The notes beneath the pieces were generated by a model. The model saw only the letters and a list, made by a program, of their open reading frames with translations. It was not told the origin of the DNA and searched no databases. The position numbers were made by a program, and so were the translations under genes. From Amblyornis subalaris (taxonomy: Eukaryota; Chordata; Aves; Passeriformes; Ptilonorhynchidae), in NCBI GenBank assembly GCA_018881555.1, contig JACAXG010000074.1, positions 1,681,081 through 1,745,080 on the forward strand: 64,000 nt of DNA, given 5' to 3'. Below are positions 1 through 15,000 of this stretch, in pieces (the stretch's first letter is position 1; the number at the start of each line of letters is the position of its first letter).

Positions 1-3000
1 GCTTCAAGAAACACACTTCATTTTATGAGGGAACTACAAAGATTTTCCTTAATGTACATAAATAATGGAGAAATGCTAATTATACTACTTAGTTTTTAAG
101 GACATGTTAGTCATGGTGAAAAAGCATTACCTCTGCTACACCATACNCTCTTTTGTTAGCAGGAAGACAAAGTATTTTTGTATTGTTTTTGAAGACTAAA
201 TTACATTATATGCTTCATTTTTTTGAGTTTCATATTGTGTTTATTGTGGCACTTAATTCCTGAAAGAAATATGTAGTGCCAAAAGACTGAGGACACCTAG
301 AATAACAAGATTGAAAATGTGCTTACAGTTATTAATGCTAACTTATGAAAGAGATATACCTTAGGATTCCTCAATATNTGATATTTCATCTTGTCCTCCA
401 AACTTCTGAAAGAAAAACAATGGAAAGTCTTTAAATTCAAAGTTCATGAATCTTATTACTATCATTTCCAGTTATTCTTTGGTGGCTGCTTACTTTGAAG
501 CAGATTGCAAAGGGCTGGNAGATAGCTGTGACTGAAAACAGTCNCATGCAGTACAGTGGCCTGTTGTGCATTTTTTTGCTCATAAAAAGACAAAATTAAT
601 GCTTTTGGAGAAAACAGCATAAATCTTCTGAAAAGCCCTAAGCCAGGAAGATNTCTTTTCTTTTTTTGAACAATGCAAAGTGCACTCAGTCGTACGGTTC
701 GGTGCTGAAGCTGCTGTATTTCAAAGCTGCATATCAGATATATGTTGCTGCTTTAAATCCTGGCCAGAACATTTTTTAACATTAATTTTCTAGCAAGTTT
801 TTCCTTTAAAAGCTATTTAATTTTTGATGATTAAATCACTTTTCCTATGACGTGCCNGGTAAAGGTTTGAGGCACTATTATGCCATAACATATGCACCGA
901 TTACCTCTGATTTCTGTTCATGCAAAGAATGTTATTGCTGGACTGCCACTGAATTTATGGAAAAAGCAATGTTCCACCAATGGTGGCCTTGTGCATTCAC
1001 CTTCAGAGGGATACACTTCCCGTTAGCGTTCATCAAAAAAGCACTTTGCTCTAAAGGCCAGCCAGCAGAAATAACATAATACTTTAGGCTACACCAAGGA
1101 TATTCCACATTCTCCAGTACTTTTTCATGTCCTTGGCTGGAGCTTAAGGTGAGATAGAATCATTTTTGTGCTGCGCTGCTTCATTTCATCTTTGTGATTT
1201 TATTACAGCCCTGTGTAATGTAGAAAAGGCACGGGCTCTGCTTTGTGAGGTGGAAGCGTGGCACCAAAATCAAGACACCAGGAGTTTTGTGTAGCACTCC
1301 GTGTGTGCAGTCTGTGTGTTTGGGGAATACCCAGGCATCTATCGCAATATTGTGAAATGTCACAGCAGCACTAAGCCATGCAGTCTGCAAATGTGAGAAA
1401 CTGTTCTACCCGGAATTTGGTGCCAAAATGATCACTCACCTCCTCATTTTCCACTGCCTGAAGAGAGTCNTTTCAAAAGAAAGAAAAGATGTAATCAAAT
1501 CTCTGGGATTGAGAGATTATAAATGCACTTTTAGAAATCTAGAGACTGAGTCTTTGGTGTCTCGGGCTGGTCACANGAGGTCAATAGGGCTACTTGTGTA
1601 ACCCAGGAAGCAGAATTTACAGTATGATCATGATGATAAATTCTAGTGGTTTAGATTACAAAATGTGCTATTGTTATCGTGAGCGTGCTGTAAGCAGTTT
1701 AAAACAGCAGAGAGTGATTAGCAAATAATTTAAGATCCCTGAGATATTGAAAGCAATTTTTCCTGTGGTGTTGGCTTTCCTCCTCTAATCTCCCTGGAAG
1801 TATCTTTATTCCTGGTTGATTTGTGTAGCGTAGCAGGAAAATATGTCCCTTGATCTGAATTGTGGCCACTGATGGCTTGTAATGGAGGGGGATTTCACTG
1901 TGTGCTAGGGAGATACTCAGATTATCTGTACACTTGGGAAATAGGAGGGCAGAACAACAGGGCAAAAATGCATCTTTGTCAGAAAAAAACAGAATATCTA
2001 AGGGATTTGAATAACACAAACCTGAATACCACATACAGGCTCTTAGAGTGCACTGCATTCTTAAATGTAGTTTCTCTCTCTGTTTAGCTAATAAATGCTT
2101 TTTAAACAGAGGTGGAAATAAAACCACCAAAGTTCAGTTTGCAAACTGAACTAAAGTGATACCACACCACATANTAAGTTTTTCTTTTGAAAAATTGCAT
2201 CTTCCAAGGGTGTTTTTGCCTGCTGCNTTTTGTGACTTTGAATGAAATTAAAGTTGTTATGCTCAGCTATCATTTGTAGAATGAGACAGGTTATATATTG
2301 CACTCTTAGCTGCCCTGTAACTTTACTCTGGTTTATTTCTGAAAAAATATTCTGTAGTTATCATGAAGCAACATAAACAGAGTCACAGATGTTCTTCACT
2401 TTTGTTGTTGCACTGTGTACAGGCTAAAGTAGTCACAGAAAACCTGCAAGAAGAAGAGGAGGACACCATGACAAGGACTACATGTCAGAGTCATGTGATA
2501 GGTACAAAATTATATTTTACACTGGATTTTNTTGCTGTTAGTTCTTGGAAAAAAGACGTGTTTACTTCTCATTACGTTATTTGCTTGCCCATTAATTAAT
2601 TAATTTAGCTCTGTTCCTGGATAGCCAGATTTCATCAGCTGCATGGCAGATGAGTACACATCAGTGCCATTGTGGGTCAGTGCAATGCTCGACAGAAGGG
2701 CCTTGGGATCTGGTTATGAAAGATGATTTCAGCCTCCAACACTAGTGGGTTACATCTAGTGGCTTAACATGAGGGTTGTTGTGCATGACATTTTCAGTGA
2801 GAGTAATACTGATAAACTGTAACTCTGTCATCTGGCCTCGAATTAGCAAAATTTGGAATAAAATTCTAAATAGAAGAATAATTACTGTGATAAACTAAAC
2901 TCTAGGGAGNTGCTAACAGGTGTCTGTTCAGAAGACCTTAAAGCTGTTCTTGAAAATAAAGTTGCCTTTGCTCTTCACTTTTCAGAAGGGTAGCACCAAC

Positions 3001-6000
3001 CACCCTGCCTTGTGATTGGCATGTACTAGTTTTTAATNTTAGTACATTTAAAAATATCTAACAGGCAGTGGAGGACACTGAAAGTAATTTTGTTAGCCAG
3101 AATCTCTTTCATTTCACTAGTGCTGTCAATCCAGCAAGTGGGTCTGAACAGAGGCATCATGTCAAAACACATTTCTCTTTGGNGCAGTAGGAAAATGTTT
3201 GCATGCTTTATTAACTTGCACAGCCTTTTCAGTCCCAAATTCAGACAAATAAACTCTGGCTGNGATACTTGAAGGAAAGATCCCTAAACTGTTCCCTCTC
3301 TGAGAACTCAGCCCTAACCTGGCTCCGTTACANCAATTAAATGACAAGAACTTTGTATAATGCAGTGTAAGACTCTCNGGACATTCTGAGCAGGTAGGCA
3401 CTAGCCCTGCAAACAGAAATATGTGCTTCTCAGTCTGTGAATAAAGGACTTATTTTCTGTTACCAGAAATTGCCCAGCAGAGAACAACTCACTTAACNTT
3501 GTTCAGAATTATTTTTCCTCACACCGAGATAATTATTTTGCCTTCATCCCAAAAATTCTCAAAACTTTTAGTTTGNATTTTGTGAAATGTTTCAATTTAA
3601 TTTTCTAACTTAGATACCGAAAAAGGAAAGAAACAACTATTTGCAGAGCTTTTTTCCTAAAAATAATCCGGAGCTTCCTTGGTACTCATCAGTGTAATTG
3701 GTGGTTGTGGCTGAGGCCTGCTTGCTATATTTCCATATTTTACTTTGTTATTGGCTGCTGTAATATATCNTGCTGGTGGCTTTTGAGAGGGTTGATATTT
3801 TGCTCCTCCCACAGGCACCAAGTGAGTCTCTGACAGGACATAGTGGTTGNGGAGCAAGTTGGTTGTCATTCCCTCCAGTCAGATTTTGGTTGTGCCTTGG
3901 GCTCACGAGGTCATCACTGTGGGACCAGCTCTCCTGTCCACCAAAGGCTGGTTTTGCAAGGAAAATAGCTATTTCTTCCCCTTTTTCAGGGCTGATGACA
4001 TGGAGAAAGGGACAGGTACTTTAGTGCATTTGTTCTGCTGGGTTTGATCAAAACTGTTAACAAACTTAGAGCTGAANGTATAGAAGATGTAGAAAGGCTA
4101 TGATTAAGCAGGGAAAACGTTTTTTNTATGGCAGAAAAAACATGNNTTGCTGTACTTGTCACTAANATAACTAAATTGACATCAGTCCTGCCCAGTTGGC
4201 AGGATACTAATATTGTATATTGTACTTCAACATATATTTAAAACATTTTGAAAGTTTTTTAAAATATGTTACACCCTGNCTGTCTTTGCTGTAGTGTCAG
4301 TGAGGAAGCCAAACGTGGTCCTGGCACCACAGATGCTACCAGTGCTCCCACCCCCACAGACAGCACATCTAAGAATCCATGAGTGTCACTTTGAGGTCCA
4401 GTCATCTTCAGAGCTCTTTCCTCAAGCCCTTTGCAATAAAGTAGTTGGGTTTTGAAAGAGGGACGAAGTGGAAAATGCTAAAATATCTAGTAAGAGGAAG
4501 GACATGATAAAATGATTGACTTTCCCTTCATGTCATGACAGACTCCNCAGCTCAGACAGGTACAGCAGGGTCTTCAAGTATTCCTATGAATAAAATTCNT
4601 TTATTGAATGCCCAGATGATGTGNCAAGCTCCTGACAGTATTGTTCCCATGTAAACATTAAAAAAAAGTGCCTTCAGTTTACAAAGAAAAAGAATTCTGT
4701 TTCCCCCAAGGGAGTAAAGTGTCATTTTTTGTCTTGAATTTCCCCATTGTAACAGTGGCCCCCAAACTTACAAGACAGTTACAGATGACACCTTTACATA
4801 CAGAATGCAATAATTGGAGATCTTGAGAAAAACAAAGCATTTGTTAAAAAGTTTGACGTTTTATATTTCAAGTACTNTTTCAAATTAGCAGCTACTCCTG
4901 GAAAAGTGTGATTGTATTAATTATAATGCATTAAGAATTTTCATTGATAAACAGCTTCAAGGGAAAAGTCAAAAATCCCTGGCACAAGCAAACAAATGCT
5001 AATTACTGAGGAATTCATTTTTGCAAACAACTTCTCATGGGAATACTAGGGCATGCAGCAACAGTNTTTTTGGGTAGACACAAATTAACAGGTTGTTTTC
5101 TTTTCGGAAATATATCTGTAATGAACAGGAAATTTAGTCATAAGTAATTATATAACTCTTCAGTGTTGATATGAACCTCTGCTAAGGCTGAAGGGAAAGA
5201 CTGAATGTGCCATTTTCTCAGGCAGCTGCATGATGGTAATTTTTCTGGGTCCAGTTTCCTTTTCTCTTTGTTACCCCAAATGGGTGACAAATTCTCTAGA
5301 GGAGCAAGTCAGCATGGAATAAGCTTTTTGCTAATGATNTACTCAAGCTTTGCACAAAACACACCCTTGGCATAAACAGGCTGATAAGAAGTGTCTGAGA
5401 AAGTTTCAAGTCTGTTCTTATATTTATACTCAGGTTTCAATACAAAGAAAGAGGATTTCTTTTTTGTCAGAGATATTTCTCTATNTGAGTATGTTTATTC
5501 ACCACAGTGGATTTCCAGCAGTCATCTCCTCCTTAGCAACCTAAGTGAATCAAACAAACGATTCTAGTCTAAAGCANTGATGGAAGCATGGACAGGTCAT
5601 CTAAAGGAATTGTTTTATTGGACTGGAAAGCTTATGGTTTCAGATGTTATATTTAATATATCGCTGATTGAGCTAAAAGGGCAGATTCATTGTTTAATAA
5701 AAGCCTGTTGAGTTTTGACATCAGGGGCATCACTGCAAGTAGATTTTTTCCTCAAAATGACATCACTGGTAAAAATCAAACAGATTTTAACAGTCTGAAT
5801 AACCTGCAGTTTACTTGTGGGTTCTCTGGAGAGCNAATACTTGATAACATGAGAATTGGTAGTAGCAATCAAAAATACATCTGGGTGTTGTTGGTCCTGC
5901 CTGCTCCACTGGAAGTACAAGGTACTTCCTGCTCAAGTTGTGTGGGGAGCTAAATCCCTGAGGCAGGCTGGGGTTAGAATCTACAGTACAAAGAGTCACA

Positions 6001-9000
6001 GTTCTTGGAAAGAAATTACCTAACTGTGCATTGACCCCTGTTGTTTGTTTGGAGAATTTCAAGTGAAATTCAGAGCCGGGCAAAAATTGTGAAGATAAAT
6101 GTAGCCAGAATTTTTTAAACTTTGAAGAAGGACTTGGGACTAATTTCTGTCAAATTTTCATTAGAGGTCNGAGTCAGTTGCTCAAAATTGATTCNTCTAC
6201 CATTAAATGGGAGCCTTGTAGATAATACAGAGCAAATGCCTTCAGAGACTTAAAAGGGTTTTGAAAAGTCTCTAGCTGGATAGAGGGTTGGGCTTCNACA
6301 CTATCAAAGCAACATTAAAAGTGCACCGTAGACTTTGCTGCTTTGTGCCAGAACAAAAACACACACTGAGGTCAAGGGATTCTTTTGTAGCTCTGCTGTA
6401 GCCCAGCGCTCAATTCCATTAAAGTTCTTGATAATCATCTGCCTTATGGCAGGCTTTATCATCGTTTTTTCTGCTTTCCAAGAACAACCTTTCAGAAGGG
6501 TTTTGCAGTGTAATTTAAAGGCAGTCTGGTCAGAAAAAGGAAGAAACTTTTCTCTTTTTTTGAGAAACTTTTTGGAGATTTGTCTTCTTTAGAGTGCGTT
6601 TGGTTGGATCCCTTAGATGCTTAATGTTCTAGAAAGGAAGTGTAGTGGGTATTTTATAATATGTTGCATTGTGTTTTAAAATNCCCCCCTTTAAGCTTTA
6701 TATGCAGCAAAGTGATCAAACTCCGTTTTCAGTGGAAGCCAGGAAAGTCCTTCACAGCAAGTTTTATAGATAAGTTGCAAGCNGCTTGATAGCAATTTTA
6801 CAGATCTACTGATAGCAAAGGTAGAACACATAACGTTGTAGATTTAAGTGGGCTTGACTTAAAGTNAAGTGTCAGCATTAAAATTGTTTGTATTGATGTA
6901 TCAAATACTAAAGATGATAACCTTGGCTGTGTGTTCTGATATTGTTTTATTCAGCACCCAGTAGCCATATGATGAAATTATATATATGATAATAAAAAAC
7001 CCCACACTTCATGAGCAGACTTTTCTATGAGGAGAAGGACCTGCATTCTTTCTAGTGCCTCAGATAAATTTGTCTCTGAGTCCTGTTTTCTTTCTGGTTC
7101 TTACGTATGTTTTTCCACAAATACATCCATTTACTGCCAAGATATTATTTTCTCACCTTTCTCCTCATGCCTGTTCACCTGCATCATTTAAAATTGGTGG
7201 TCACTCTTGAATTCTTGTGTGTGGTACCACAGTATTGCTCATTGTCTGACTCCCCACAAATCCAGCCTACCATTCAGAGCCTGCCTTTCTGTATCCATAC
7301 CAATAACCATTTCTGACCAACAAATCCTTGCTCCAGTGTAATCTGCCTTTTTTCTTGTGGTTTCTTTCTCAAATCTAGACCTGATGAACNCTGGAACTGA
7401 GAAAGTATGTTCCAGATTTCATTTCTGAATGTGCCATTTAATGTACATACTCATAGTGCTTAGTTATATAAATTATCCCATGTCCTATTCCAAAGCTTGA
7501 TGAAAACAATAGCAGTCCCTCTGCTTGTTTAATAAGCTNGTACCAAACTTACCTCCCTCTGCCAAACCAAAGACTTGGTTTTGTCCAGCGTTTTGCAAAC
7601 TCCTAAAACTTNCTGTGTTTTTACTGGAGGAACTAAGTAAATGGCTATTGAATTCATGTTTTCTCATTCTTGGGGAATGGAAATACATGTGAAGGAAACA
7701 AGCCTGATTAATGTGGTAAATACATTAAGTTNGACGTGCATCATCCTAGAGCATGTCCATTAAGTCTGATATATTTGAGCAAACACATTTACAGTAAGGA
7801 ANCCTCAAAACATGGAGACAGATTATGTTAGGTCAGTAGTGGATTACTGGGGTAAATGTAACTGGGAAGAGTGAGAGAGGAAAGATGGTGAGCAAACTGA
7901 TCTGTATTACAGCCTGTGCATTCAGTAAAGGGAGGTGATCCACATCACTGTGGAGAGGCAAAGGGATAGTCCACAAGTTGCTTAAATGCCCAGCAAATCT
8001 TTGGATGCATTTAATGAAGTTAATATTCAACTGATAAAATGTCTTCTGACCTCAAAAGAAATCCTCTCTGGTCACGAAGTCTCAATGCCTGAGAAAACAA
8101 TTTATCACTGTCGGCATTAATTCCTTTCGTCAGGCCATTGACAGCAGTTGAGAAGAACCGTTTAGCAATCATCTTNTCACTGATATAGCAGTTGAATCAT
8201 TCATTTACACTTTTTCAGATAAAGGNAAATTGTTTGCTTTATCTTCCCCATCACCACCCAGCAAAGATGTGGAATGCCTAGAAGTCTCTACACGTGAGGT
8301 TGCTGTCTATAAAAACCATCAAGCCAGACCAGTTATCACTGAATCCGTTTCCAGCCTGGGTCTGTTCCTATTTCACATCTGAAAAATGTTCTATTTTGAT
8401 ACAAGTTGTGATAAGGTATTAGATTTTTCATGCCCTGTATGAGCTATGGTAAAAGTATGCATGAATTTATTTGCACATCAGTAACAAAGCTATTTTCCAA
8501 AGTCCCATGTGNGTGTGGAAGCTGAGAGGTAGGTGTTAGATCTGTAGGTGCTGGCTGGATTGCTTAGCAAGTGTATTAGAACCTTGAAATGGGAGTTTGG
8601 TGTAGCAGGCAACTTAAAAATCTTCTCCCTTTCTGTGTCTAACCAGCTTCCAGCTTGCATATTAGTCCAAAGGACTAAGTTCCCAATAGCTAAAACAATT
8701 GTGAATTCATAAATAGTAAAATAAACATCTTGCCTCTATAGCAACATTGGCATCCAAAGTTGTTCGTAAAAAAAATCCCAAAACAAAACAAAACCCCTCA
8801 AAACCTAGTGCCGTAAGAGTCCTGGAAGATGTGAGAGACCATCACAATCTCCTTANCTATCATGGTCTCACTGTCTTCGGTATCTTCAGACATGTGTGAA
8901 AGTGCACAAACAGAACTGAGCTCAACTGGGTAAAAAGCAGTTGTATTTGTACTTTGACTTACCAAAATACCTCCGTCAGTCCCTCTAACTTTATGCCATT

Positions 9001-12000
9001 TGCTGCCTCCNTGTAATATCCCCAATGCATTTACATTTTCATGCAATTATCAAGCACTCTCCTTCCGCTTTTGTACTGCCTTCCCAGGCAGTGTGCAGCA
9101 GCATTCAGTAACTACTATCCCAGGCCTTGCTCATCAGAAATACACTGGTGCATAAAGCTGACTAAATATCCTTTCCTTCTACNGAGTTACTCTGCATATT
9201 CCCAGTGGAATTTTATTAAAATACATGACCACTTTTTTGTGTGGTTTCTGTATGGGTGAGAAGGTGAATGGGTTACTCTGCAGAAGGGAGAGGACCGAGA
9301 GAAGAGTGTGGCATGATGTGGGTTTGGACCACTAGAAATGGGATAAATAATGTCTGCTGTTTTCTTGATTTGTTTGACATTTGGGCATTTCTGCACGGAT
9401 TGATTTTGAAATGATGGTCTGGAGGAGTCTATGATAATAGAGTGAAACTTTCTGCGCATTTTTCTAGTTGATACTTGTGTTCCGTGAAGATGATGGAAAA
9501 CCTTGCCAATGTGAATAATAAGAAACTAACATCCATTAATGTCTTCTAATTTATGTCAGCTTACCTTCTTCACAGTCTGGCAAAGACAAATCATTNCTTT
9601 GTACTTTAAAGATAGTATACATAGCATTTGTCTAATTGCCAATTCTTCTACAGCACTGCTGCAGCCTACTGTCTAGCTTGTCTTCCTTCTGTGGAGAGAA
9701 TTAATATTTTGGATCAACACTTCCTTATTAGCCACAATGATTTGCTGTTAATTTACTTCTTNGTCATTACATCTAGTCACCCAGAAATACCAAATTTTAT
9801 CACTAGAATGAGAAGTGTGGCTCTTTATGCATTATATATAGGATACAGTCTAATTATTATTCAGGATACTGAGAATCTGCTGGTCTCATTCAGGCTTAAA
9901 ATGTCAATTAAATGGGATGGCCAGGTTCTTCGACTCTGAAGTTAATGCTGCTGTGTTGATTTACAGTACTTTACAGTCTAGCCCAATCTATATTCATTTT
10001 TATCACTCAAATCAGGACTGTGCCTGATTATCCTACCTCTTACAGGATAGTGCACGCCAGTATTCTCTGTAACAGTATGAGTCCTTCTGTTTGAAACTTT
10101 TCTACTTTACATGTTTTTCGCTCCTGGCAAGGGCCATCTGTAGATGTGTGTGTGAAGCTTCAGTCGTGCATTTCCCACTAATTCACATACCTGGAACACA
10201 ACTGAGCAAACTGAAAAGCATTTCGGGTGAGGATATGTTATTTTAAATATGTGTTTCATGTGTGCTCACAGGGACTTTGTGCTCCTTTTCTACAATGAAA
10301 TCTAGTGTAACGTTTATGAAAAATACATTTTCACCTGAATTATCAATTAAGTTTGACTGTATCAGCATATGCCTTTCCAGATTCTCACTTTGAGGATAGG
10401 ATGCCTATTGCTAATTTTGTTGCTGTTTTTAATTGAGTTTGAGCTTTGATTTATGTCTTCAATCCATCACCTGAATTGTTGACATAGGATTATGCAATTA
10501 GCCATTATAGCAAACAGACTCTTCNAAAAAAATCACTATAAGAGAGAAATAATACCTGTACAATTAATGCATAGTTTTTAACTCTAAGTGAACTCAGTGC
10601 ATGGACAATTCGCTGTTAGGAAAGGAAAAGGAAATCAACCAATATATTTGCAGTGAATAATTTCTCTACTTTCTTTCTTTAACAGGCAAAGAGGTGCAGT
10701 TTGTTGTTTCAAAGTGGTCATTCTAAAGGTGTTTCTGTAACACCCTATAACATGGCATACNTTTTTTGCCAAGAATAGATTTCATGGAAAAAGTACCTGT
10801 TCATTCTCCTGGCTTTAAATCATGATGGTTTCTTACCAGCTCCTGCTTGCATGCAGTTAGTTCCACATTGATTCAGCTGGTTTGGAGGAGCTGAACTTGG
10901 ATACTGAAATGGAAGTATTATAGTGCACCTAAAAGTTACTCAAAGCTCTCTGCANTCACTCTAAGTTTTCACGTCATTAATTAAGAAATAAAATCAGTCT
11001 GTTTCAGGTATGCATGTATATTTTTAAGTGTTTGTTAGCAGTACCCTTAAGTAAAGCCATCTGCAGGGCAAAACTAAAAATAAATTATTTAAAGCTTTAT
11101 TTAATATTCATGTGGCTTTAATTTCAGTATTTTTTTGTACTAACAAACAAAAAGCAGTGATGTTACAAAATAAATATAGTATGTTCTCTAGTGCATTTAC
11201 AAAACCCAGAGCTTCCTATGCACTTAGAAATTGGTCTGTGTTTACCAGAGACAGCATTTATGCTTAAAGCACTATCCCTAGTCCTATCTGTTGGGAATAG
11301 AAAAATCAAAGAAAGTATCTCAATGTGAGTGAAACCAAACTCCAATTTATAAGAGAGTTGCTTAACAGCAAGTAAATCAGTGCTTCCATCCCNTTATCCT
11401 TAAATGCTTCCAGCGCACTCATCGGTGAACAGAAACCCTACATGGAGCAACCAAACGCTCCCTTGGGCACTGTGTGCAGCCCGTGTCTCCGAGATGCTAA
11501 GTGTGACCTCTCCACTTCTCTAACTGTGGCCTAATGCAGTTATTCTTAAAATAAACCAGCTGCCTCTAATAATATCAGCAGAAAAACAATCTTAGTGTTT
11601 CTTGTAAGTATTTTGCAGCTTGCTGTTAAGTCCTGAACAACCTCCACAAAAGCTGAGTGGAGGTATCTCCACACAAGCATTATTCTTGGAGGGGATTGCA
11701 GGTTGGTTACGCACTGGCTGCCAAACAGCTACGTTCTGTATCCTCATGACAGCACTGTGTGATGGAGAAGTGTGATTAGCTCTGTGTTTTAATGTGAAGA
11801 ACTGGGGCAAAAAGAGAGAGAGAGAAAGGCCGGTGGTTACATGGAAAATGTAACCCTTAGCACCTGGGTAAATAATGAACCATCCTTTCTTGGGCTTTGC
11901 CACTGACACGTAGGATTTCTGGGAGTTGGGGTGTGTGATTTCTGTTAGAGGACAGCAGGTGAAGGGAAGCATCCATCTGTGCCTTGAGTGAGCCATNCCC

Positions 12001-15000
12001 TGTCAGATGTTCCCGAGACTGCAGTTTCTGGCTCCCAACCTTCACATTTCAGGGTACTAAGGGAAGCAGAAGGCTTTGCTCAGTGAAAAAGCCTGGGAAA
12101 GCCACATTTCTGCATTGCCACGGACCTGTTGCTTACCTTGGATTCACACCTTGCTTNAGATGTGAGGGCTTCTCCTTCTTCTCAGCTGTTACTCATCTCT
12201 GACTTTCTCAAAGACAGTTGCAAAGTTGTAAGGCTGATTGGCAGTGTGGATGTAAAGCCAAAGNGGGACATACAGCCAAAAAAGAACAGGAATAGCTCCC
12301 CAAAGAATTTCTAGGCTGGTCTCATCGACAGCCAGGCTGGAGCTGGACCTCATTTAATTACCTTTTACACACAGCTTCAAGTTGGTCTTCAAATGAATTA
12401 TAAGTCTCGATACATCCTTTCTAGTAGGACTAAAATTGTATCTGTTCCTAATATCCTGTCTCCTGAGAACAGTGAGGAGATTTTGAGAAAGAAAATGTAA
12501 CAGCATAATACAGAGAGATCATTCCAGATGTCATTGCTTGTGGGATTTCCGCAATGAAAACTGCATGGAGACCTTTGTATTTAATAGACAGTGAGAGATG
12601 TGGAGTAGAAAATTCCANATATTATCCAAGTTCTTCTTCCAGCTCGTTTTGTTCTCTGTAAAAACCCTATTCCACATAGTTTGCCACTATTATAAACATG
12701 CAGGGACCAGATCTCAATGCCTGGAGGAGGATAGGAAGCACTTAGTGAAAAAAATAAGTCCGTAGATAACTGCTAAATTGGAGTACAAGATCGTTAGTAT
12801 TCACTAATAATTAAAACTAATCTTTTGACTTACTAGTAGAAATGCATTTTGAGACGGGACTGGAATTGAAATGAGGCAGCAATTGTCTGTTTCAACTCAG
12901 AAAATACACTTCAGATGGGATTGTGGTCATGGAAAACTGTGAAAACAACTGACAAATTATTGGATAAATGACATATTGAAGTTTTTGGGTTTTGCAAAAT
13001 AAAGCGTGACTAGGAAGAAAATAGAAAGAACACTGAATAAGTTGGTAATGTGTGTATATATTTTGTTTATTGTTATTTTTATTATAAATAGACATATATT
13101 GTAATCCCAGATTCAAGTAGCCATGAATGAAGTTCCATCATTTGAAAATACACAGCAAAATCCTCCTCCCATTTACCCTTCCTTAGTATATGTTGGAAAT
13201 AATCCCATGTCACCAGTGCGGTACCCAAGGGAGTGTGAGGCTGTGAAAACTTGGGTCTTTCCTAGTTTTACCTTGGAGANCCTTTGGGTTTTTTAATTTT
13301 GCATACTGATTATGCCTCAAATCTAGATAGAAAANAATAATGCACTCATCTTTGACCAATTGGATCAAATTATGGTGTAAACCCAGAAGGAATAATCTAC
13401 TTAAAATTGACACTGATTTGGCAGAAATACATTTTCTTTTTCTTGTGGTTGCTTTAGCATTGCAGATGAAGAGAAGGATGTGCAAATAAAGAGATCTGTT
13501 TTGCCATCTGTAGTTTAAGTTCTTCCTGCCAATGCCACGTGTAGCTTAAAGATGTTTATTAACTTTTAAAAGAATTTTGCAGGGACCTATTTACATTTGA
13601 AATATTATTCTGAAAAGAAAAAANGAAAATCCATTAATTTTTAATTTGGCATGTCTCAAAATGCTAGAAAGAACTATACTCCCTTTGTGTTTCAGAAGAA
13701 AGCCACTACATGTTATCTGGTTCCCTGTGCCAGCTTACTGGAAAATCTTGAACTTTTGAATGCAAAGAAAGGTAATTTGTTAGAATTTGTGTATTCTGTT
13801 ACTGATGGGAACTACGTCCTTTCATTTTAAATGTCCTGGGTACTCCTTGGAGAAAGCCTGTTCAGTGTTATGTGCCTCTCAAAACCTTTCAAGGCTTGAG
13901 TCTGTACTTCTGAAAACAGCTTGCTGGAAATTTCCCAGTGAAACTGTTCTTGATACAGAGCTATTTTTGACTGNTTTTTTTTCCTGAAAATGCCTGCTTT
14001 CTGTGCAGAATTCTGGTGGTTACTTAAAGGTTTCAGCTGAAATTTGTGTCAATCATGTACAGTTTTGTAGGCCAAAACTTGAAAATTTATGTGAGGAATA
14101 TCTCAAACCAGCTGTAGTGGTGAGCACAGGGGAGGATTCCACATTTTTCATGAGGTGGGATGCTTCTTTGAAAGAAAATACGTCCCTGTAATACTAGTAT
14201 TATACCTGGAAAACCTGCTGTAAGCAGAACTACCNGTGATCTTTTTGACATAAAATCCATTTGTCCTCTTTGTTGCCATTTATTTTTAATGTTAAGATAG
14301 ACTGGCCATCAAAGTTAAGTAATGTAAACACTTCTAACTTTGCCACCTCCAAATAGAAACTGTTTGTGTGTCATTTGAATAGAAATAAGGTCTATTTGCA
14401 GTAATTGCATCTGGTATCCATCAGTGTGTTTCATTGGTACCATCATGGTTCTGCCTGATGGGGAATGGCTGAGGTTATTGAGCTGCTNCTGGAAATCTCA
14501 ATCCCCTCAAGCAGCACTAAGAGGCAGCTGCCTCCTGTCAGTCGTGGCACAAGTGGGCAGAGAGGCAAAANTGCAGTTACAACACAGTAGGACCTATAAT
14601 TATTCCCTCTCTGGACCTGTCAGTCCTTCCCTGGGTGCCACCATCCAGGAATGTCTCCTCTTATGATGCCTAATTCAGAGTAGGTGAATTGCCTGATCAT
14701 TTTGAGTGATCCTCTGTATGCACATGTATCTGTTTAATAGAATTNCTGATTGATGCCTTATTTTAGCTCTGTGGGTGAAACTTTGGATCCTGTGGTTTCC
14801 GTAAAGATTTTTATGGATGATTTAAGAATCGCAGTAAAACTCACATATTGCTTTAAGTAGATGGTCAAAATAACCAGGAGTTATTTTATAAAGTTCTTAA
14901 CAGTATAACAGTCCCTATGTAAAGGACTTGTATAATTTGTGAATAGACTGAGCATCTGTGAAACTCACTTAAAACACAACGTAAAAAGACTTTATTAGAA

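Noticed and set aside
1699..2130. 143-codon - strand open frame
   Set aside because: No family resemblance, no splice or promoter context, and within the length expected by chance in 64 kb.
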